A DNA stretch of 64,000 bases from Rhizopus sp. PT2906 (lineage: Eukaryota > Mucoromycota > Mucoromycetes > Mucorales > Rhizopodaceae): positions 1 through 64,000 of the forward strand of contig JAMYHX010000001.1 of assembly GCA_025529335.1 (NCBI GenBank). Direction: 5' to 3'. The notes under the pieces were generated by a model that saw nothing but the letters and a program-made list of their open reading frames with translations, did not search any database and had not been told where the DNA came from. Positions 9,697-20,239 of the stretch are shown here, piece after piece. Every line of letters starts with the position of its first letter. The first letter of the stretch is position 1. Position numbers and translations under genes: made by a program.

Positions 9697-10610
9697 TTGG
9701 CTCAAATCATCAAAGGTATACTGTTCCCATTCCTTTTGCAAGATTCTGTAGAGAAACCCCAAAAAAGCCAACTTGTTGGAGAAGATCAAAGCAATATCAT
9801 GTTTTATCAAGGAAGTGATATTGAAAGCACAGCTGTTTGTGAATTACTATATTTTGAAACACCTAAACAGGCTGACCAATGGCTTTTTTTGATCAAAACT
9901 TTTAGTATACCATTTCCAGAATTGTTCGTGCTGGTCCAGATAAAATCGAAACAGATGAAAGGAAAGGACGAATGAAGAAAGTTTGGACGTTGATCAACTC
10001 ACAAATGGTAACTTGTTTGTAGAAGAGAATGGCTAAGGAACTACGGACAATCTCTGTCAAAATTTGATGGCCTGCGGTTGTCCAAGAGGAACACACGCCT
10101 CCTATCCCACAATTCGAAAGGTATATACTCTTTTTCTTTTTATAATCTAAGTATTATTCGTATCTTACAGAAGGAAGAACAAAAGCCGTTTTGAAGAAGA
10201 CGACTGCAAAAAAAAGCCTTTAGTTATCTTTGATGACAGTCTGAGAAATAAAGACCATGTTAAGTTTAAAGATCTTCGGTATGGCGTCTCCAACAAAATT
10301 TATGGACAATTAAAGCACAGAGAGAGACTTGGAGAGTTGTTACTTTTCGATATCAATGAATACAAAACCTCCAAGGTTAGTATAACAATGATCATAGATC
10401 ATACATTCTAAACAATATCTGTATAGACATGCAACTCTTGCTTAAATCAAGACCTACGGAGCCTGAAGTGCGGAGAAGTGATGTCAAAAAGATTCATCAA
10501 GTATTGAAGTGCAACACTTACAATATTTTTTGGAATCAAGATGTTATGGCCACTAAGAACATGCTTCTCATTGCTCGCTCTATCTGAAATGGTCAAGGTC
10601 TACCTGAATT
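9697..10610 (+). pseudogene. Fanzor (eukaryotic TnpB-like RNA-guided nuclease) relic
   Basis: The C-terminal half is clearest. Exon 10171-10375 reads KKKPLVIFDDSLRNKD and then LLLFDINEYKTSK, and is joined by a GT-AG intron (10376-10426) to TCNSCLNQDL. After a one-base frameshift near 10450 the frame continues as VKKIHQVLKCNTYNIFWNQD and VMATKNMLLIARSI, then TGA where Trp is expected, then NGQGLPEF. NEYKTSK-x-CxxC is the RuvC-II glutamate motif plus first zinc knuckle of TnpB and Fanzor (Glu codon 10358-10360); WNQDV-x-ATKN is the RuvC-III aspartate motif (Asp codon 10540-10542). The second zinc knuckle has lost a cysteine (CNTY instead of CxxC). Upstream, a second intact intron (10121-10170) joins VQEEHTPPIPQF to RRKNKSRF, but frameshifts and stops break the rest. 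It is an inactive copy. Confidence 0.66.
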
Positions 10611-10744
10611 TCCTTTTTTATTTCGTTCAAAAAAATTAAAGTACGAATACTATACAATATTGCTAGTTTTAACATGTCAATGTCAACTTAAAAGAAAGAG
10701 GAAACGAGGGCGGGAAAGAGTAAAGGGTAATAAAAACTACAAGT

Positions 10745-11371
10745 TTAATAGTTGTAGCTATCACGAGAAAAGTTTGGGTCTTGAATAAAGGCAGCAAGGA
10801 CTTTACTGCCAGTCTGTAATAAAGGATGTCCAGCAACACTTCATAGCGTTAAATCAATTGATATTTAAACAATGAACCACTCACTTACATTTGTAAAAAC
10901 CTTTCTAGTCCTTCTCTACGCTGCTCAATCACTTCATCCGAAAATCTATTCGTAAAGACCTTTCCTGGTAAAGGAGGGATGTTCACTCTGGTAGATTCAC
11001 GTTCTAATACATCCCGAAACCATTCAAAATCACTATATCTTCTACGGACTGCAGATTGTTTTAATTTAAAGGCAGGAATATTGGTCTATAAGGAAAAGGT
11101 TAACATATATGCCTTGTTACTCTCTCTGAAACTTACTCTGCAGATAATTTCATAATCAGTATACATTTTACGTCCAAAGCCTTGAAAGTTATTGTTATTC
11201 TACAACCTTTTTCATACAGATATTCATTTTATTACCATGTGTTTGAGGATTCTTGACTTCAATTTCCAAAAAGTTCTCAGGAATGCCATAACGTTCTTCA
11301 ACTGTTTGGTCTCTTGTGCTCGCACCCGTCATTGTTTGAAATGACTGAAATTTATGATGACCTGTTGACAT
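10745..11371 (-). CDS. SNX3: sorting nexin SNX3/Grd19, PX domain
   Basis: Four exons (11371-11236, 11180-11137, 11085-10889, 10838-10745) give 156 residues; human SNX3 has 162. Nearly the whole protein is a PX domain: IPENFLEIEVKNPQTHGFG, MYTDYEIICRTNIPAFKLK, the PI3P-binding RRRYSDFEWF (Arg76-Tyr77-Ser78), the proline-rich loop IPPLPGKVFTNRF and the end FIQDPNF. SNX3/Grd19 binds phosphatidylinositol 3-phosphate on endosomes and sorts retromer cargo back to the Golgi. The acceptor of the first intron has to be the downstream one (ending at 11181); the nearer AG at 11200 would put a stop in frame. Confidence 0.94.
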
Positions 11372-11777
11372 GTTTTATTTAACCTAAAGAGTAAAAGAAA
11401 CTGAAAGAAAAAATAAAAATAAAAGAAAGTAGGGCGAGTTTACAAAAAGAGAAAGGTTGGCCATTGCCTAAAAAAGACATTACCTTTTTCCCTTTCTTTC
11501 TTTCTCTCTCTTTCTCTCTCTCTTTCTTTTATATTCAAAGTATATGAAGACATACAGTGAATGACATTATGATACAGCCTTGTTGACAACATGTTATTCA
11601 TTTATATTTATAAGCTATTATTCTTCATCTCTGTCTGGATATAAAAAATAAGTATATGTGTATGACCCCTTTCTGAGACAGACAGTTACATAAAGATTCA
11701 AAGATAAACGTATAAAGAGATGATAGGTATTTTTTTTTTTTATTTTATATTTTATTTATAAACATACAAGCTTTTAT

Positions 11778-13579
11778 CTAAGACAACTCTTCTGTCTTTC
11801 TCTTTTGTCCTGCTCTTGCCTTGGGACCCCAGTTTGGTGTAGGATTGACTTGATAACGAACCAAACCTTCAGATTTAGATTGAGATACAGCTTTAGGATG
11901 TTTTGTAAAGTTGACTTCGATACTGGGTTCCTTGCTAAGAATCGTTCGAGCAGGTGAATTCTCGGCAATATTCTTCATGACTACAGGATGTTTCTTGACC
12001 CAAGCCCTCATTATATCCCACATGACAGATGCAGGTGCGTCGGTCTTGACAGATTGTTTCGCACAGTGTGACGAAGATACGTTGTATCCAGCATTCAATA
12101 TGGCAGAGTAAAGATCGATCATTGGAATACTGTTACAGTGAAGAGCACCACAGAGGGATGCCAAGGTCCAGTAAAAGGGTGTATTCACTTCTTCCTTGAT
12201 GACAGTCAGCATGCCTTTCATACGTGCACTCGTACCATATTCTGACTCATTCTCTTTGACGTGCTGCAACATCTTTTCTACAAATTCTGCATTATGGATA
12301 TTTGCACCCCAAGTAGGACCACCGATCTATTCAAAACATATTGGTACATTGTTTTAATTTCTACAAGTGCGTTCTTACGTGATGTCTATAGCCACAGTGT
12401 TCACATGTGCCATTCACAACGGGACCTGTACCTGGTGTATGCTTCTCTGAGCCGTTATCTTTCACGCTAATCTTGCCCAAAGGCTGCACTGAGAATGCGT
12501 GACAACCTGTACATTCATAAATGATTGCCATGTTGCTAGCGGCCTTTTTGACTTCTTGAGGTGATGTGAACACACGAACAAAGACACGCAAGTAAAAATC
12601 AATACTACAAGAGACAAGAGGAACAATATGACGTCTGTATCGACCCGCCGATGTTTGCAGCATTTGTAAGACTAAGCGAAGTGCCATTTCATGGGCAAAC
12701 ATACCCTTAAGAGGCATACCTCCATATTTACCATAACTACAGATCCGTTAATCCTTTCCGACCGTTTCCATTATTGATATACTTGCCATGTTTCAGGATG
12801 CATGGATCCTGTCAAGATAGCCAAGTCAGTACATGTCACACATAGCAGACCACCGTCAGCAACTGCCTGGACTGCACCATCCACAAAAGGCGCCGCACTT
12901 CCATAAGGATCCAAATCGACAACATCAAACTTTTCATCCGTGCCAACTTTCTCATACATCACACGCATAGCATCACCATGATTAGGCTTTACCAAGTCCT
13001 CAGTCAGACCGTTGTATTGCATATTACGTTTGATAGATTCAACAGCATCAAGCTCAATATCATTACATACCACCTGCTTCAATTTGGGGATTTCCTTGGC
13101 ATAACGAATAGATCTTAAGCCACTAGCACCCAATGCTTCAAGGATGGTGAAATTATTTGAATTCTTGATCTTTTCCAGTGTCTAAAATGGATAAGTTGAT
13201 ATATGTATTTTTTTTTTGTTCCATGACTTACGTTTTCAAGAGCCATTCTTGACTTTTCATCTATGTATCATGTTTTAAACCTGATATATCTATATCATCT
13301 TGTCTTTATTTTACCTTTATTTCTAGCCAACTTCTTTTCTATACGTGCTGCTTTTTCATTATTATAGATTTCACTCCATGTACGAATGGCAGCAATAGAC
13401 ATGTCACGATTGAATTGTTGAACAGGATTATAAAACACTTCATTATTCTTTGGGAAAAGAATCGTTGCTTTTCCTTCTGTTACTGTATTGAATTGCGATA
13501 TATCAATCTCTTGTGTTGACATGGTTCTATAAAAACAGCGGTTTCTCAAACGGAAGGCGAGACTTTTTGCTGTCAACAT
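11778..13579 (-). CDS. TRM1: tRNA (guanine26-N2)-dimethyltransferase TRM1
   Basis: Five exons (13579-13315, 13260-13232, 13181-12787, 12736-12379, 12326-11778) give 531 residues. A SAM-binding Rossmann fold begins around residue 109 (FTILEALGASGLRSIRY) and carries the catalytic-type motif VVDLDPYGSAAPFVD near residue 189. Downstream YGGMPLKG and a CxxC pair (GTCEHCGYRHH) match Trm1, which dimethylates G26 of tRNAs. The start region is notable: the first 19 residues (MLTAKSLAFRLRNRCFYRT) are basic and hydroxylated with no acidic residue, then a second Met (13522) begins MSTQEIDISQF; this matches the dual mitochondrial and nuclear starts of yeast TRM1. Intron 3 (12786-12737) has a GC donor; a GT donor three bases on gives a stop. 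Confidence 0.93.
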
Positions 13580-13639
13580 GTAATTTTATTGTTGGAAAAA
13601 ATAAATACACAAACAAGCCACAGATACAGGGCAAATGCA

Positions 13640-14204
13640 TTATCTGTACAGAGAGCAAAATTTCTTAAAGGCTTCTTGCACTTCAGGAGACCTGCCACGA
13701 AGAGGGGCTGTTGCCAATGCAGTAGGGATATTCTCGGGTTGTTCTATCCATCTTTTGTATGGTATCTGATGTTGTGAAAGGACGTCTGCAAGCTTATCTA
13801 AACTGCCTTCGTTCTTTGTCTATATTAAGTAAGTATAAAGACTAAAAAGAATCGAACTTTAATTACTTCTAATACGACTTTATGCATATTGTCTAAATCA
13901 GCAAGGTATTCTTGCGTATTCTTATCCTCGCGTGTTATGTGAAGAATGGCTGTTGCTGCATGGCAAGCTTGAGTCATCACACTAATTTTGTTTTGAATAA
14001 ACTCGAGTTTTGGTTTTGTAGCTGTGTTCCTATTTACCTGCCAGTGGGCCATTGAAGTTTCTAATGTAAAGATTAGTCATGCACAATGTACACTAATGTA
14101 TTTCATACTTTTGCCAGATCCTTTCTAACTACGATAAACATAGTTAGTGGCTCTGTTACAGCTGTTGTCGTTGCTGCTGCTGCTGCTGCTGCCATAGAAG
14201 ACAT
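13640..14204 (-). CDS. PTRHD1: PTRHD1-type peptidyl-tRNA hydrolase 2 family protein
   Basis: Four exons (14204-14109, 14060-14038, 13981-13867, 13819-13640) give 137 residues. After an Ala/Thr-rich leader the sequence follows PTRHD1: LTMFIVVRKDLAK-KLQWPTGSVMTQACHAATA, then TQEYLADLDNMHKVVLE, HQIPYKRWIEQPENIPTALA and a short end EAFKKFCSLYR. This is the Pth2 fold, with the Lys and the small-residue QACHA helix of the family; PTRHD1 proteins are divergent relatives whose in vivo substrate is unsettled. It lies 60 bp upstream of TRM1 on the same strand and diverges from DAD3 across only 102 bp. Confidence 0.9.
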
Positions 14205-14306
14205 GTAGAGGGAAAAAAAAAAAGAAAGACGGAGCAGTCACAGTCATAATCTATTCATTGATTTTTGCATTGCTTTTGTTTTCTTACTTTCTTTTTAGAA
14301 AAAGAG

Positions 14307-14585
14307 ATGCGAACATATGAAGATGCTATATTGAATGAAGCAGAAAACCTTGTTGAGAATATAAATAAAGTACACAAAAAGAACCAAGAAATCTCATATT
14401 TTAATAACATCATTTAGCTAAAAGCGTGTGCTTCTCAAATGAACGATGAAGAATTAATAAATATTATTGAAAAGCTACGACGGATAGAAAAGAAGACATC
14501 ACTAGTGTGTACATTCTTTCGTGCGTCTGCATTTAATCATCTCAAGCAAACACAAAATACAAACAGACCGCCTTTTTATCAATAA
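14307..14585 (+). CDS. DAD3: DASH/Dam1 complex subunit DAD3
   Basis: Two exons (14307-14369 and 14418-14585, intron 48 bp) encode 76 residues, the size of Dad3. The N-terminal helix (YEDAILNEAENLVENINKL) is followed by the conserved family C-terminus: LINIIEKLRRIEKKTSLVCT and FFRASAFNHL, which parallels the ERKxxLVFTxFKASV signature of fungal Dad3 proteins. Dad3 is one of ten small subunits of the DASH ring that couples kinetochores to microtubules. The exon is too small to stand out by length alone; the match to the C-terminal signature and the clean intron support it. Confidence 0.8.
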
Positions 14586-14650
14586 ACGAAGTATTTATCA
14601 CATAATAATCTTTACATACAATAAATGAATAAAGATACTACGAATTACCT

Positions 14651-14668
14651 GTGCGCGCGCGCGCGCGC
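14651..14668. repeat. (gc)n alternating purine-pyrimidine tract
   Basis: Eighteen bases of uninterrupted alternating G and C stand out sharply in an AT-rich region just 3' of DAD3. Such tracts can adopt Z-DNA and are prone to slippage. Confidence 0.9.
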
Positions 14669-15006
14669 TTTAATGTAAGTAGGTCACACTAATACATATG
14701 TCAGACATTATTGACTTTTGGTCCAGAATATCACACACACAAATGTATACATTAGCTACAGAGACAAATCATAAAAGCATCATATACATATATATGTATA
14801 TTGTAAATCCTTTTTTTTGAAAAAAAAAAGCTGTAGTGGCCATCATGTTATTTTTTGAGATACAAGAGTAAAGTCATGTATAAAAAAAAAAAAACTAAAC
14901 TGTTTGTTATTGATCTAATAATAATAATAATAATAAACCATATAACACTGACAATTTTTTTATGACAAATTAACTAGCAGAGAAAAAGGGAATAGTATTT
15001 ATTGAC

Positions 15007-15565
15007 TTATTTAGCAGCAGCAGTTTCCTTATCGTCCTTCTTGTTCTTGGGGTTTTCTTTAGCGTTCTTCCAGTTTTCAGCCTACATTCATTGTATTTAG
15101 TATCATTTTAATCTCAGTGAAAAGCAAATACTAACAGCCTTCTTGAAAGCCTATATAGACACATATAATTGATGAGTAAAAGAAATAAAAAATACGCGTA
15201 CGCAGCGTCATTAATTTTTTTGTTTTTTGCAACTTACGTCCTTGTGAGCAATATCAGGATTTTCCTTCTTGACCTTGGCAAGTTCGGTCTAAATGAAATA
15301 AGTCCATTGATCCATCAATGACACCATATATATATATATACAAACATACCTTCATGAAGTTGTTATATGGGGACATCTTCTTGGCTAATGGATGATGGTA
15401 GAGGGGAAAAAATTATTAGTGACACGCTTTTTCTTATGCCCACATCGCCCTTCTTCTCTCTTTCTCTTCCCACTTTCTTTGGATAAAGTAAGGAGAGTTT
15501 GATGAATGGATTAATTGTGTTAAAGATAACTTACTGGTCTTCTTGGTAACCTTTTCCTTGGCCAT
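15007..15565 (-). CDS. small YABBY-like HMG-box protein
   Basis: Five tiny exons (15565-15535, 15384-15350, 15288-15238, 15150-15136, 15081-15007) join into 68 residues; no single frame reveals the gene. The product reads a basic leader MAKEKVTKKT, then SPYNNFMKTELAKVKKENPD, then IAHKDAFKKAAENWKNAKEN and a Lys/Asp/Ala tail. The middle matches the HMG-like helix region of plant YABBY factors (SAYNxFxKxEIxRIKxxNPDIxHxxAFxxAAKNW). Proteins of this size occur in fungi and are presumed DNA-binding, but their roles are not established. Exon 4 is only 15 bp. All four introns are GT-AG and the reading frame is maintained through every junction. Confidence 0.8.
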
Positions 15566-16191
15566 TTTAGTAATAAAAAGTATTAAACTTGTATAAGAGA
15601 GAAAAAAGGGAGAAAAATAATAGACTGCCTGCAAGGCTATTTGTCGTCTCTAGTGAAAAAAAAAAATAGGTCGGCATCTCAAATTCTTGTGGCAGTCATT
15701 TACTTAAAGTGTTACGTTCATCACATATAAATATGCATACACAGTCGTGTACATACATCTGTATGCATTCTGTTTATATATTAAAGTTGTATAGAAATAG
15801 AACTATACTTAAAGCCATTATTCATATTGATAAATGTGTGGCTTTATAAGCTATAAAAGTATTTTTTATATTCAACTTCAGTGGCTTATGATATAGAGTG
15901 AAAATCAACGTACTGTTCTATATTATTTTTTTTACTATATACATATATGGCTATAGTAAAATGGTCCTTAAACTATGCTTATAAGCTAAATACATCATTG
16001 CTAGTCACGTCTTTAGTCTACATACGCCTTTTCATCTAAACAGCGGAATCTTTTTGAATACAAATATACACTTTCTCCATGACAAAAGGAAATAATCATC
16101 TTATAAAACTCCCTTTTTTCCAAAGAATCTCAAAGGTTGATGACAGAGAGAGAGAGAGAGAGAGAGAGAGGGAGTAGAGACTGTTGCTTTA
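15566..16191. other. AT-rich intergenic DNA with (ag)n tract
   Basis: Nothing coding is seen between the HMG-type gene and the hypothetical frame at 16218. It contains TA-rich blocks and an (ag)n tract of about 13 units at 16145-16170. Confidence 0.5.
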
Positions 16192-16217
16192 TTAAAAAAA
16201 GGATCTTGTGTATATTC

Positions 16218-16493
16218 TTAATGCTCCGCTCTTTTGTCTAAGGTTCCCGCTGGTGGCTTCATTTTGTGTATGACCTTTCCCTTTGAAAAGATATACAATT
16301 GACCGCTTTTCAAGGTCGAACACTCGAATCTTTCTTGTACTTTCGGCCAATTTAAGATTATTAGGGCGCTTAAATATCTTTCCTGACATACATCCTTTGG
16401 ATACTTTCCCTTAAATACATACAACTCTCTTGAATTAACTGGAATATACACAACATCAATGCTCTCTGATAGGTGCATTAATTTAAAGGCCAC
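16218..16493 (-). CDS. hypothetical 91-residue protein or gene fragment
   Basis: Open frame with an unconfirmed start; the codon at 16493 may not be an ATG and the frame is open slightly further upstream. Two segments resemble each other, ELYVFKGKYPKD and QLYIFSKGKVIHK, each followed by basic residues. This recalls the LYxFKG core of haemopexin blades, but spacing and other positions do not confirm it. No splice structure could be fixed and no family is recognised, so it may be a decayed fragment. Confidence 0.25.
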   Translation of the reverse strand: MAFKLMHLSESIDVVYIPVNSRELYVFKGKYPKDVCQERYLSALIILNWPKVQERFECSTLKSGQLYIFSKGKVIHKMKPPAGTLDKRAEH

Positions 16494-17718
16494 ATGTATA
16501 TATATATAATTGGTTACGCGAACATCATATTTCGATACATAGTATTTGTCAAATAGATGCTATCTATTTTAGCCTTTATCGATTCCGTATCTTGTTTGCA
16601 TAGACATGGTTCACCGTCTTTGACAAATGCAGTCTTTGCAACTATAAACAAGACATGTATACTTTTTTATCTACTTGTTCAAATCAGAAAAAAAAAGCCT
16701 TTGTTTTATTCACAACTTACGACTGTATTACATACTCATCAAATCATGTTTACATTAATGTCTCATATTTTTATCAATTGATTTCAAGCCTCTCATATCC
16801 AGCCATAGTAACCATAGATAGTTGTTGCCATACCTAGGTCTACAGAGAGAACCAAATTAGCACAAAGCCATAGTGGAGTATGTTATACCTTTCAACATCT
16901 GATCCTTTTCAAATCTTTCCCACGAGTATCCTGTCTGAAGAAATCTTCCTTTTGTTAAAAGTACGTCCACGTAAAAAACAGAAATGTCAGGAACTATATA
17001 GCGTACAACTTGAATTGCTTTTTATAAAGTTGATTAGCCAGCCCTGCGCACTATCTATTTACAAGTGTGCCCTCTCTTTCTCCTAATTGAGAAAGCATGG
17101 TTGTAGATAACCATTAAGAGCAACTTGGAAACAGTATTAGCTAAGGGTGGGCTATGGCTTTTCCAAAAACAATAATCATAGCAATGGTTCATCTTTTATT
17201 GAAGGTCATACTCTACTAACCACTTTATTGAGCATACTTGAACTATTACAAAAGCGTCCAGGGAAAAACTCTACCTTTTGGATGCTTTATCATATTCTGC
17301 TTTTACTTACAAAAAGGCTGTTTGTACCTATCTTCATTAGTAGATGACAAGATAGTAGTGTTAACCATGAATAAGTTGCCCTCCCCTTAGAAATTTGCTT
17401 TAGTTGATATCTATTTCTCTGCCAACAAATAATGATGCAAGACACAAGCTCTTTAAACGAAACTATCTAATTGATTCTATTGGCCCCAAAAAAGACAAAG
17501 ACAAAATCTATTCAATCTAATGCACTAAGAAAACCCCTTTCACTATCAATCCATTTCTATGAAAAAACAAAGCTTTACAAGTTACTGCACTCGCTTCTAA
17601 AAAAAAATTACTTTATTTTGCATCAGTTTTATGCTCAACGAATCACGTGCAATTTATGCTTTGTCAGACAGGGCTTTTGGGAAAAGTGTTGCCTTTCTTT
17701 TTTGGTCTTTTGCTAAAC
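16494..17718. other. no supported gene, 1.2 kb
   Basis: Several short plus-strand frames occur here but they lack family motifs and consistent splice sites. The sequence just upstream of 17719 is AT-rich and probably holds the promoter of the RING/TRAF gene. Confidence 0.4.
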
Positions 17719-18920
17719 ATGTCTATTGTTGACTTGAGAGCCGTAAAATATGTGGAAAAAGTGAATGAGAACCTCATTTGTTGTATATGTCAGACTCCAT
17801 TTATTGATCCAGTGACCACTCCTTGCGGGTACAACACTACTTTATTCACATTGCCTCAAAAGCTCATTCTATTCTAAAATAGACATACTTTTTGTTTACA
17901 ATGCATTCAACAAGCACTTGAATCATCAAATTTGTGTCCAATCGATAGAGCGGTCATATCTCATGAGTTACAACCTGCAATCAAAATAATCTCAAATATG
18001 GTGAATGAACTATTAGTGCACTGTACACAAGAGGGCTGTGATTTCACCTGTCAAAGACAGCTGATAGAGTCTCACATAAAGAATGATTGCCAGTACACGA
18101 TGACTTGCTGTGAGCTGGAGGAGTGCCAAGAACTGTTTCTCAAGAGAGATCTCGGCTCACATACGGAAAAGTGCCAGTTTAGAACATCCGAATGCTTCAT
18201 GTGTAAAAAGAAACTAAAGGTGTTTGAACTACAGGTAGAAAACACATACACAGACAAGAAATGATCCATAGAAGAGACTAAAGAGCACATATAGAGCCAT
18301 TTTGATCTTTGCCCTGCAGAAATTATAGAATGCACTTTCTGCAAAACGTCTCGGTCTCGACTTGAACACACTTCTCATATTGACGAATGCCCTCAATACA
18401 AATTAGACTGCAATTATCGTGACTTTGGCTGCTCTTGGAAAGGGGAGAGACAAGATTTATCTGACCATCTCGCCAACTGTCCATATGAGGCATTGAAAGG
18501 ATATCTACACCAACAACAACAGACAGAGAGATCATTGAGAGAAGATATCTTGAGGCTTTCTAAAGAGAATCAATCGCTCAAATGCCAGCAGTACGAAATG
18601 CAGCAGCGCATGGACTCTGTTCTTGATCGACTTTGCACGATGTTTCCTAACCACTTTTCACCTGATCTAGACATGATACCCGAAGAGGCTCGAAATGAAT
18701 CTGTGATGGTTGAGAATCAAAGAGTGACAACCGAATTGGAGACGCTATCGGCTAATCTCGCTTCTCTGGAACTAAAACAAAATATGGCCTTGATGACGGA
18801 GACATTTCGGCTACAGGAAGAACTGCAGAGTATAAGAGCCGTTTGTCACGGGCTAAGGATGCAGATGCACTACCTCATGATGGACCGCAAATCAGCCACA
18901 GCAACATCTCCAGCGGCCGC

Positions 18921-18957
<37 letters not shown>

Positions 18958-19145
18958 GCAGCAGGAAGTGGATCCAAAGTGAGTGGAAATGACAATGAGT
19001 CCCGTCACACTGGCGCCATGGGTTCACTTGATAGAATGCGCAATTGGCTGGGTATGTTATGTGTATTGGTATAAAAGAAGGGGCTTATAACTAACATTTA
19101 TTAGATCCTCAAGCCAATACGCCAAGACAGGAAACAAAGCTTTAG
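17719..19145 (+). CDS. RING finger and TRAF-type zinc finger protein (probable E3 ligase)
   Basis: Exons 17719-17828, 17883-18234, 18295-19051 and 19105-19145 give 419 residues. A C3HC4 RING spans about residues 21-60 (CCICQTPFIDPVTTPCGHTF, CLQCIQQAL, LCPID); intron 1 falls inside it. Three to four TRAF-type zinc fingers follow, for example CTQEGCDFTCQRQLIESHIK and CFMCKKKLKVFELQSHFDLC, the second restored only after removing intron 2. A coiled coil covers about residues 240-350. A 17-residue alanine run (18913-18963) precedes a short C-terminal tail. RING plus TRAF fingers plus coiled coil suggests a ubiquitin ligase acting in a complex; the substrate is unknown. It is not an orthologue of any named yeast gene that I can identify. 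Confidence 0.88.
18913..18963 (+). repeat. GCN repeat encoding 17 alanines
   Basis: A run of alanine codons, mostly GCT with GCG, GCC and GCA at the ends, inside the third exon of the RING/TRAF gene. Nearly pure GCT in the core suggests recent triplet expansion. Confidence 0.9.
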
Positions 19146-20239
19146 AATGAGAGAGAGCATGACTATTCATTTACATATGAAATACCCTATTTATTAAAGC
19201 CACAATTAATCGCAAAAAGCATGGCAATAAATCCACATAATATGCACAATAGTCAAAGTAATATCATGGAAATATTCTTCTTTTAGCTTCTATTTAGAAG
19301 AAGGAGGGATTTGATGAATAGGTTAAAGACTGCATGAACTCAAACGATCGAAAAAGAACTGAAACCAACGCTAAATATCTCAGATTGCTTGGAATTCTTT
19401 TTGGAAATTCTTTTTCCTTCTTGAATGCAAACTGAATCATTTCTTGTTCAATAGGAAAGTGCCCAGTGATTTTTCTGCATTTCACGTATTTACTTGTATG
19501 GCTGCATAAATAGTTGAGCTGTGGGTATTTGCAAAAAAAAAAGTGTTTCTAAGCAGGACGCCATGCAGGTACACATAACTCTAAATACTCCCTATGCAAG
19601 GTTTATCCTTATCTATTGCGATTATTTGACTGTCAAAATATGAAATAGGAGAACTAGAGAAAAAGGGCATTTAGAGCTTATCATAAGGATATTTAGAAAA
19701 ATGATATCAAATCGAAAGCTTCTCTATGAATCAGTTGTTCTCAAATGATCTATCACGGGTCAAAATAAGTAAATCATATCCCCCTTCAGAATCATCACGG
19801 ACCAAAATAATAATAAAGCCGTAAGAGCGGTCTTTGTTTTTTTTTTTTTTTTTTTTTCCCTTGATCTCAATCGAAGCCGATCCATATGAGATAAATAAAG
19901 CCACACGGTTGGCTCCGTCGTCTTATTTCCACAAATGCAAAAACTTTAAATGATAAATATGGGTAGAATGAACTGAAACCCCCTCCTTTTGCAGAATAGA
20001 AAAAATAGAAGAAAATAGAGTTGCTTCATGCATTTATCAAGGAGATAAAGAAACGTTTCAAAGAGTTACACATCAAGCAGTTCATTTAAATAAAAATTAT
20101 CGTGTAGCAATAACACATTTGTTTATTATTTACAAAAAGGGGGGTTGTATTTACTATTTTCAAACAGTAAAAAAGGGAAGAAAACAAGTTATTTACAAGT
20201 CTATAAGGGGATGATGTATGTAGGATACGTATGCATTGA
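19146..20239. other. no supported gene, 1.1 kb intergenic
   Basis: Holds a poly-T run near 19837-19857 and only short, unsupported frames. It lies between the 3' ends of the convergent RING/TRAF gene and the response-regulator gene, so much of it may be untranslated 3' sequence. Confidence 0.45.

Noticed and set aside
11191..11235. Short intron in SNX3 ending at 11200
   Set aside because: It leads to an immediate stop; the acceptor at 11181 gives the conserved HGFGRKMYTDYE.
13573..13642. Apparent overlap of the PTRHD1 3' end with the TRM1 start codon
   Set aside because: It came from dropping one T in a run. Correct reading gives KKFCSLYR and a TAA at 13642-13640, leaving a 60-bp gap.
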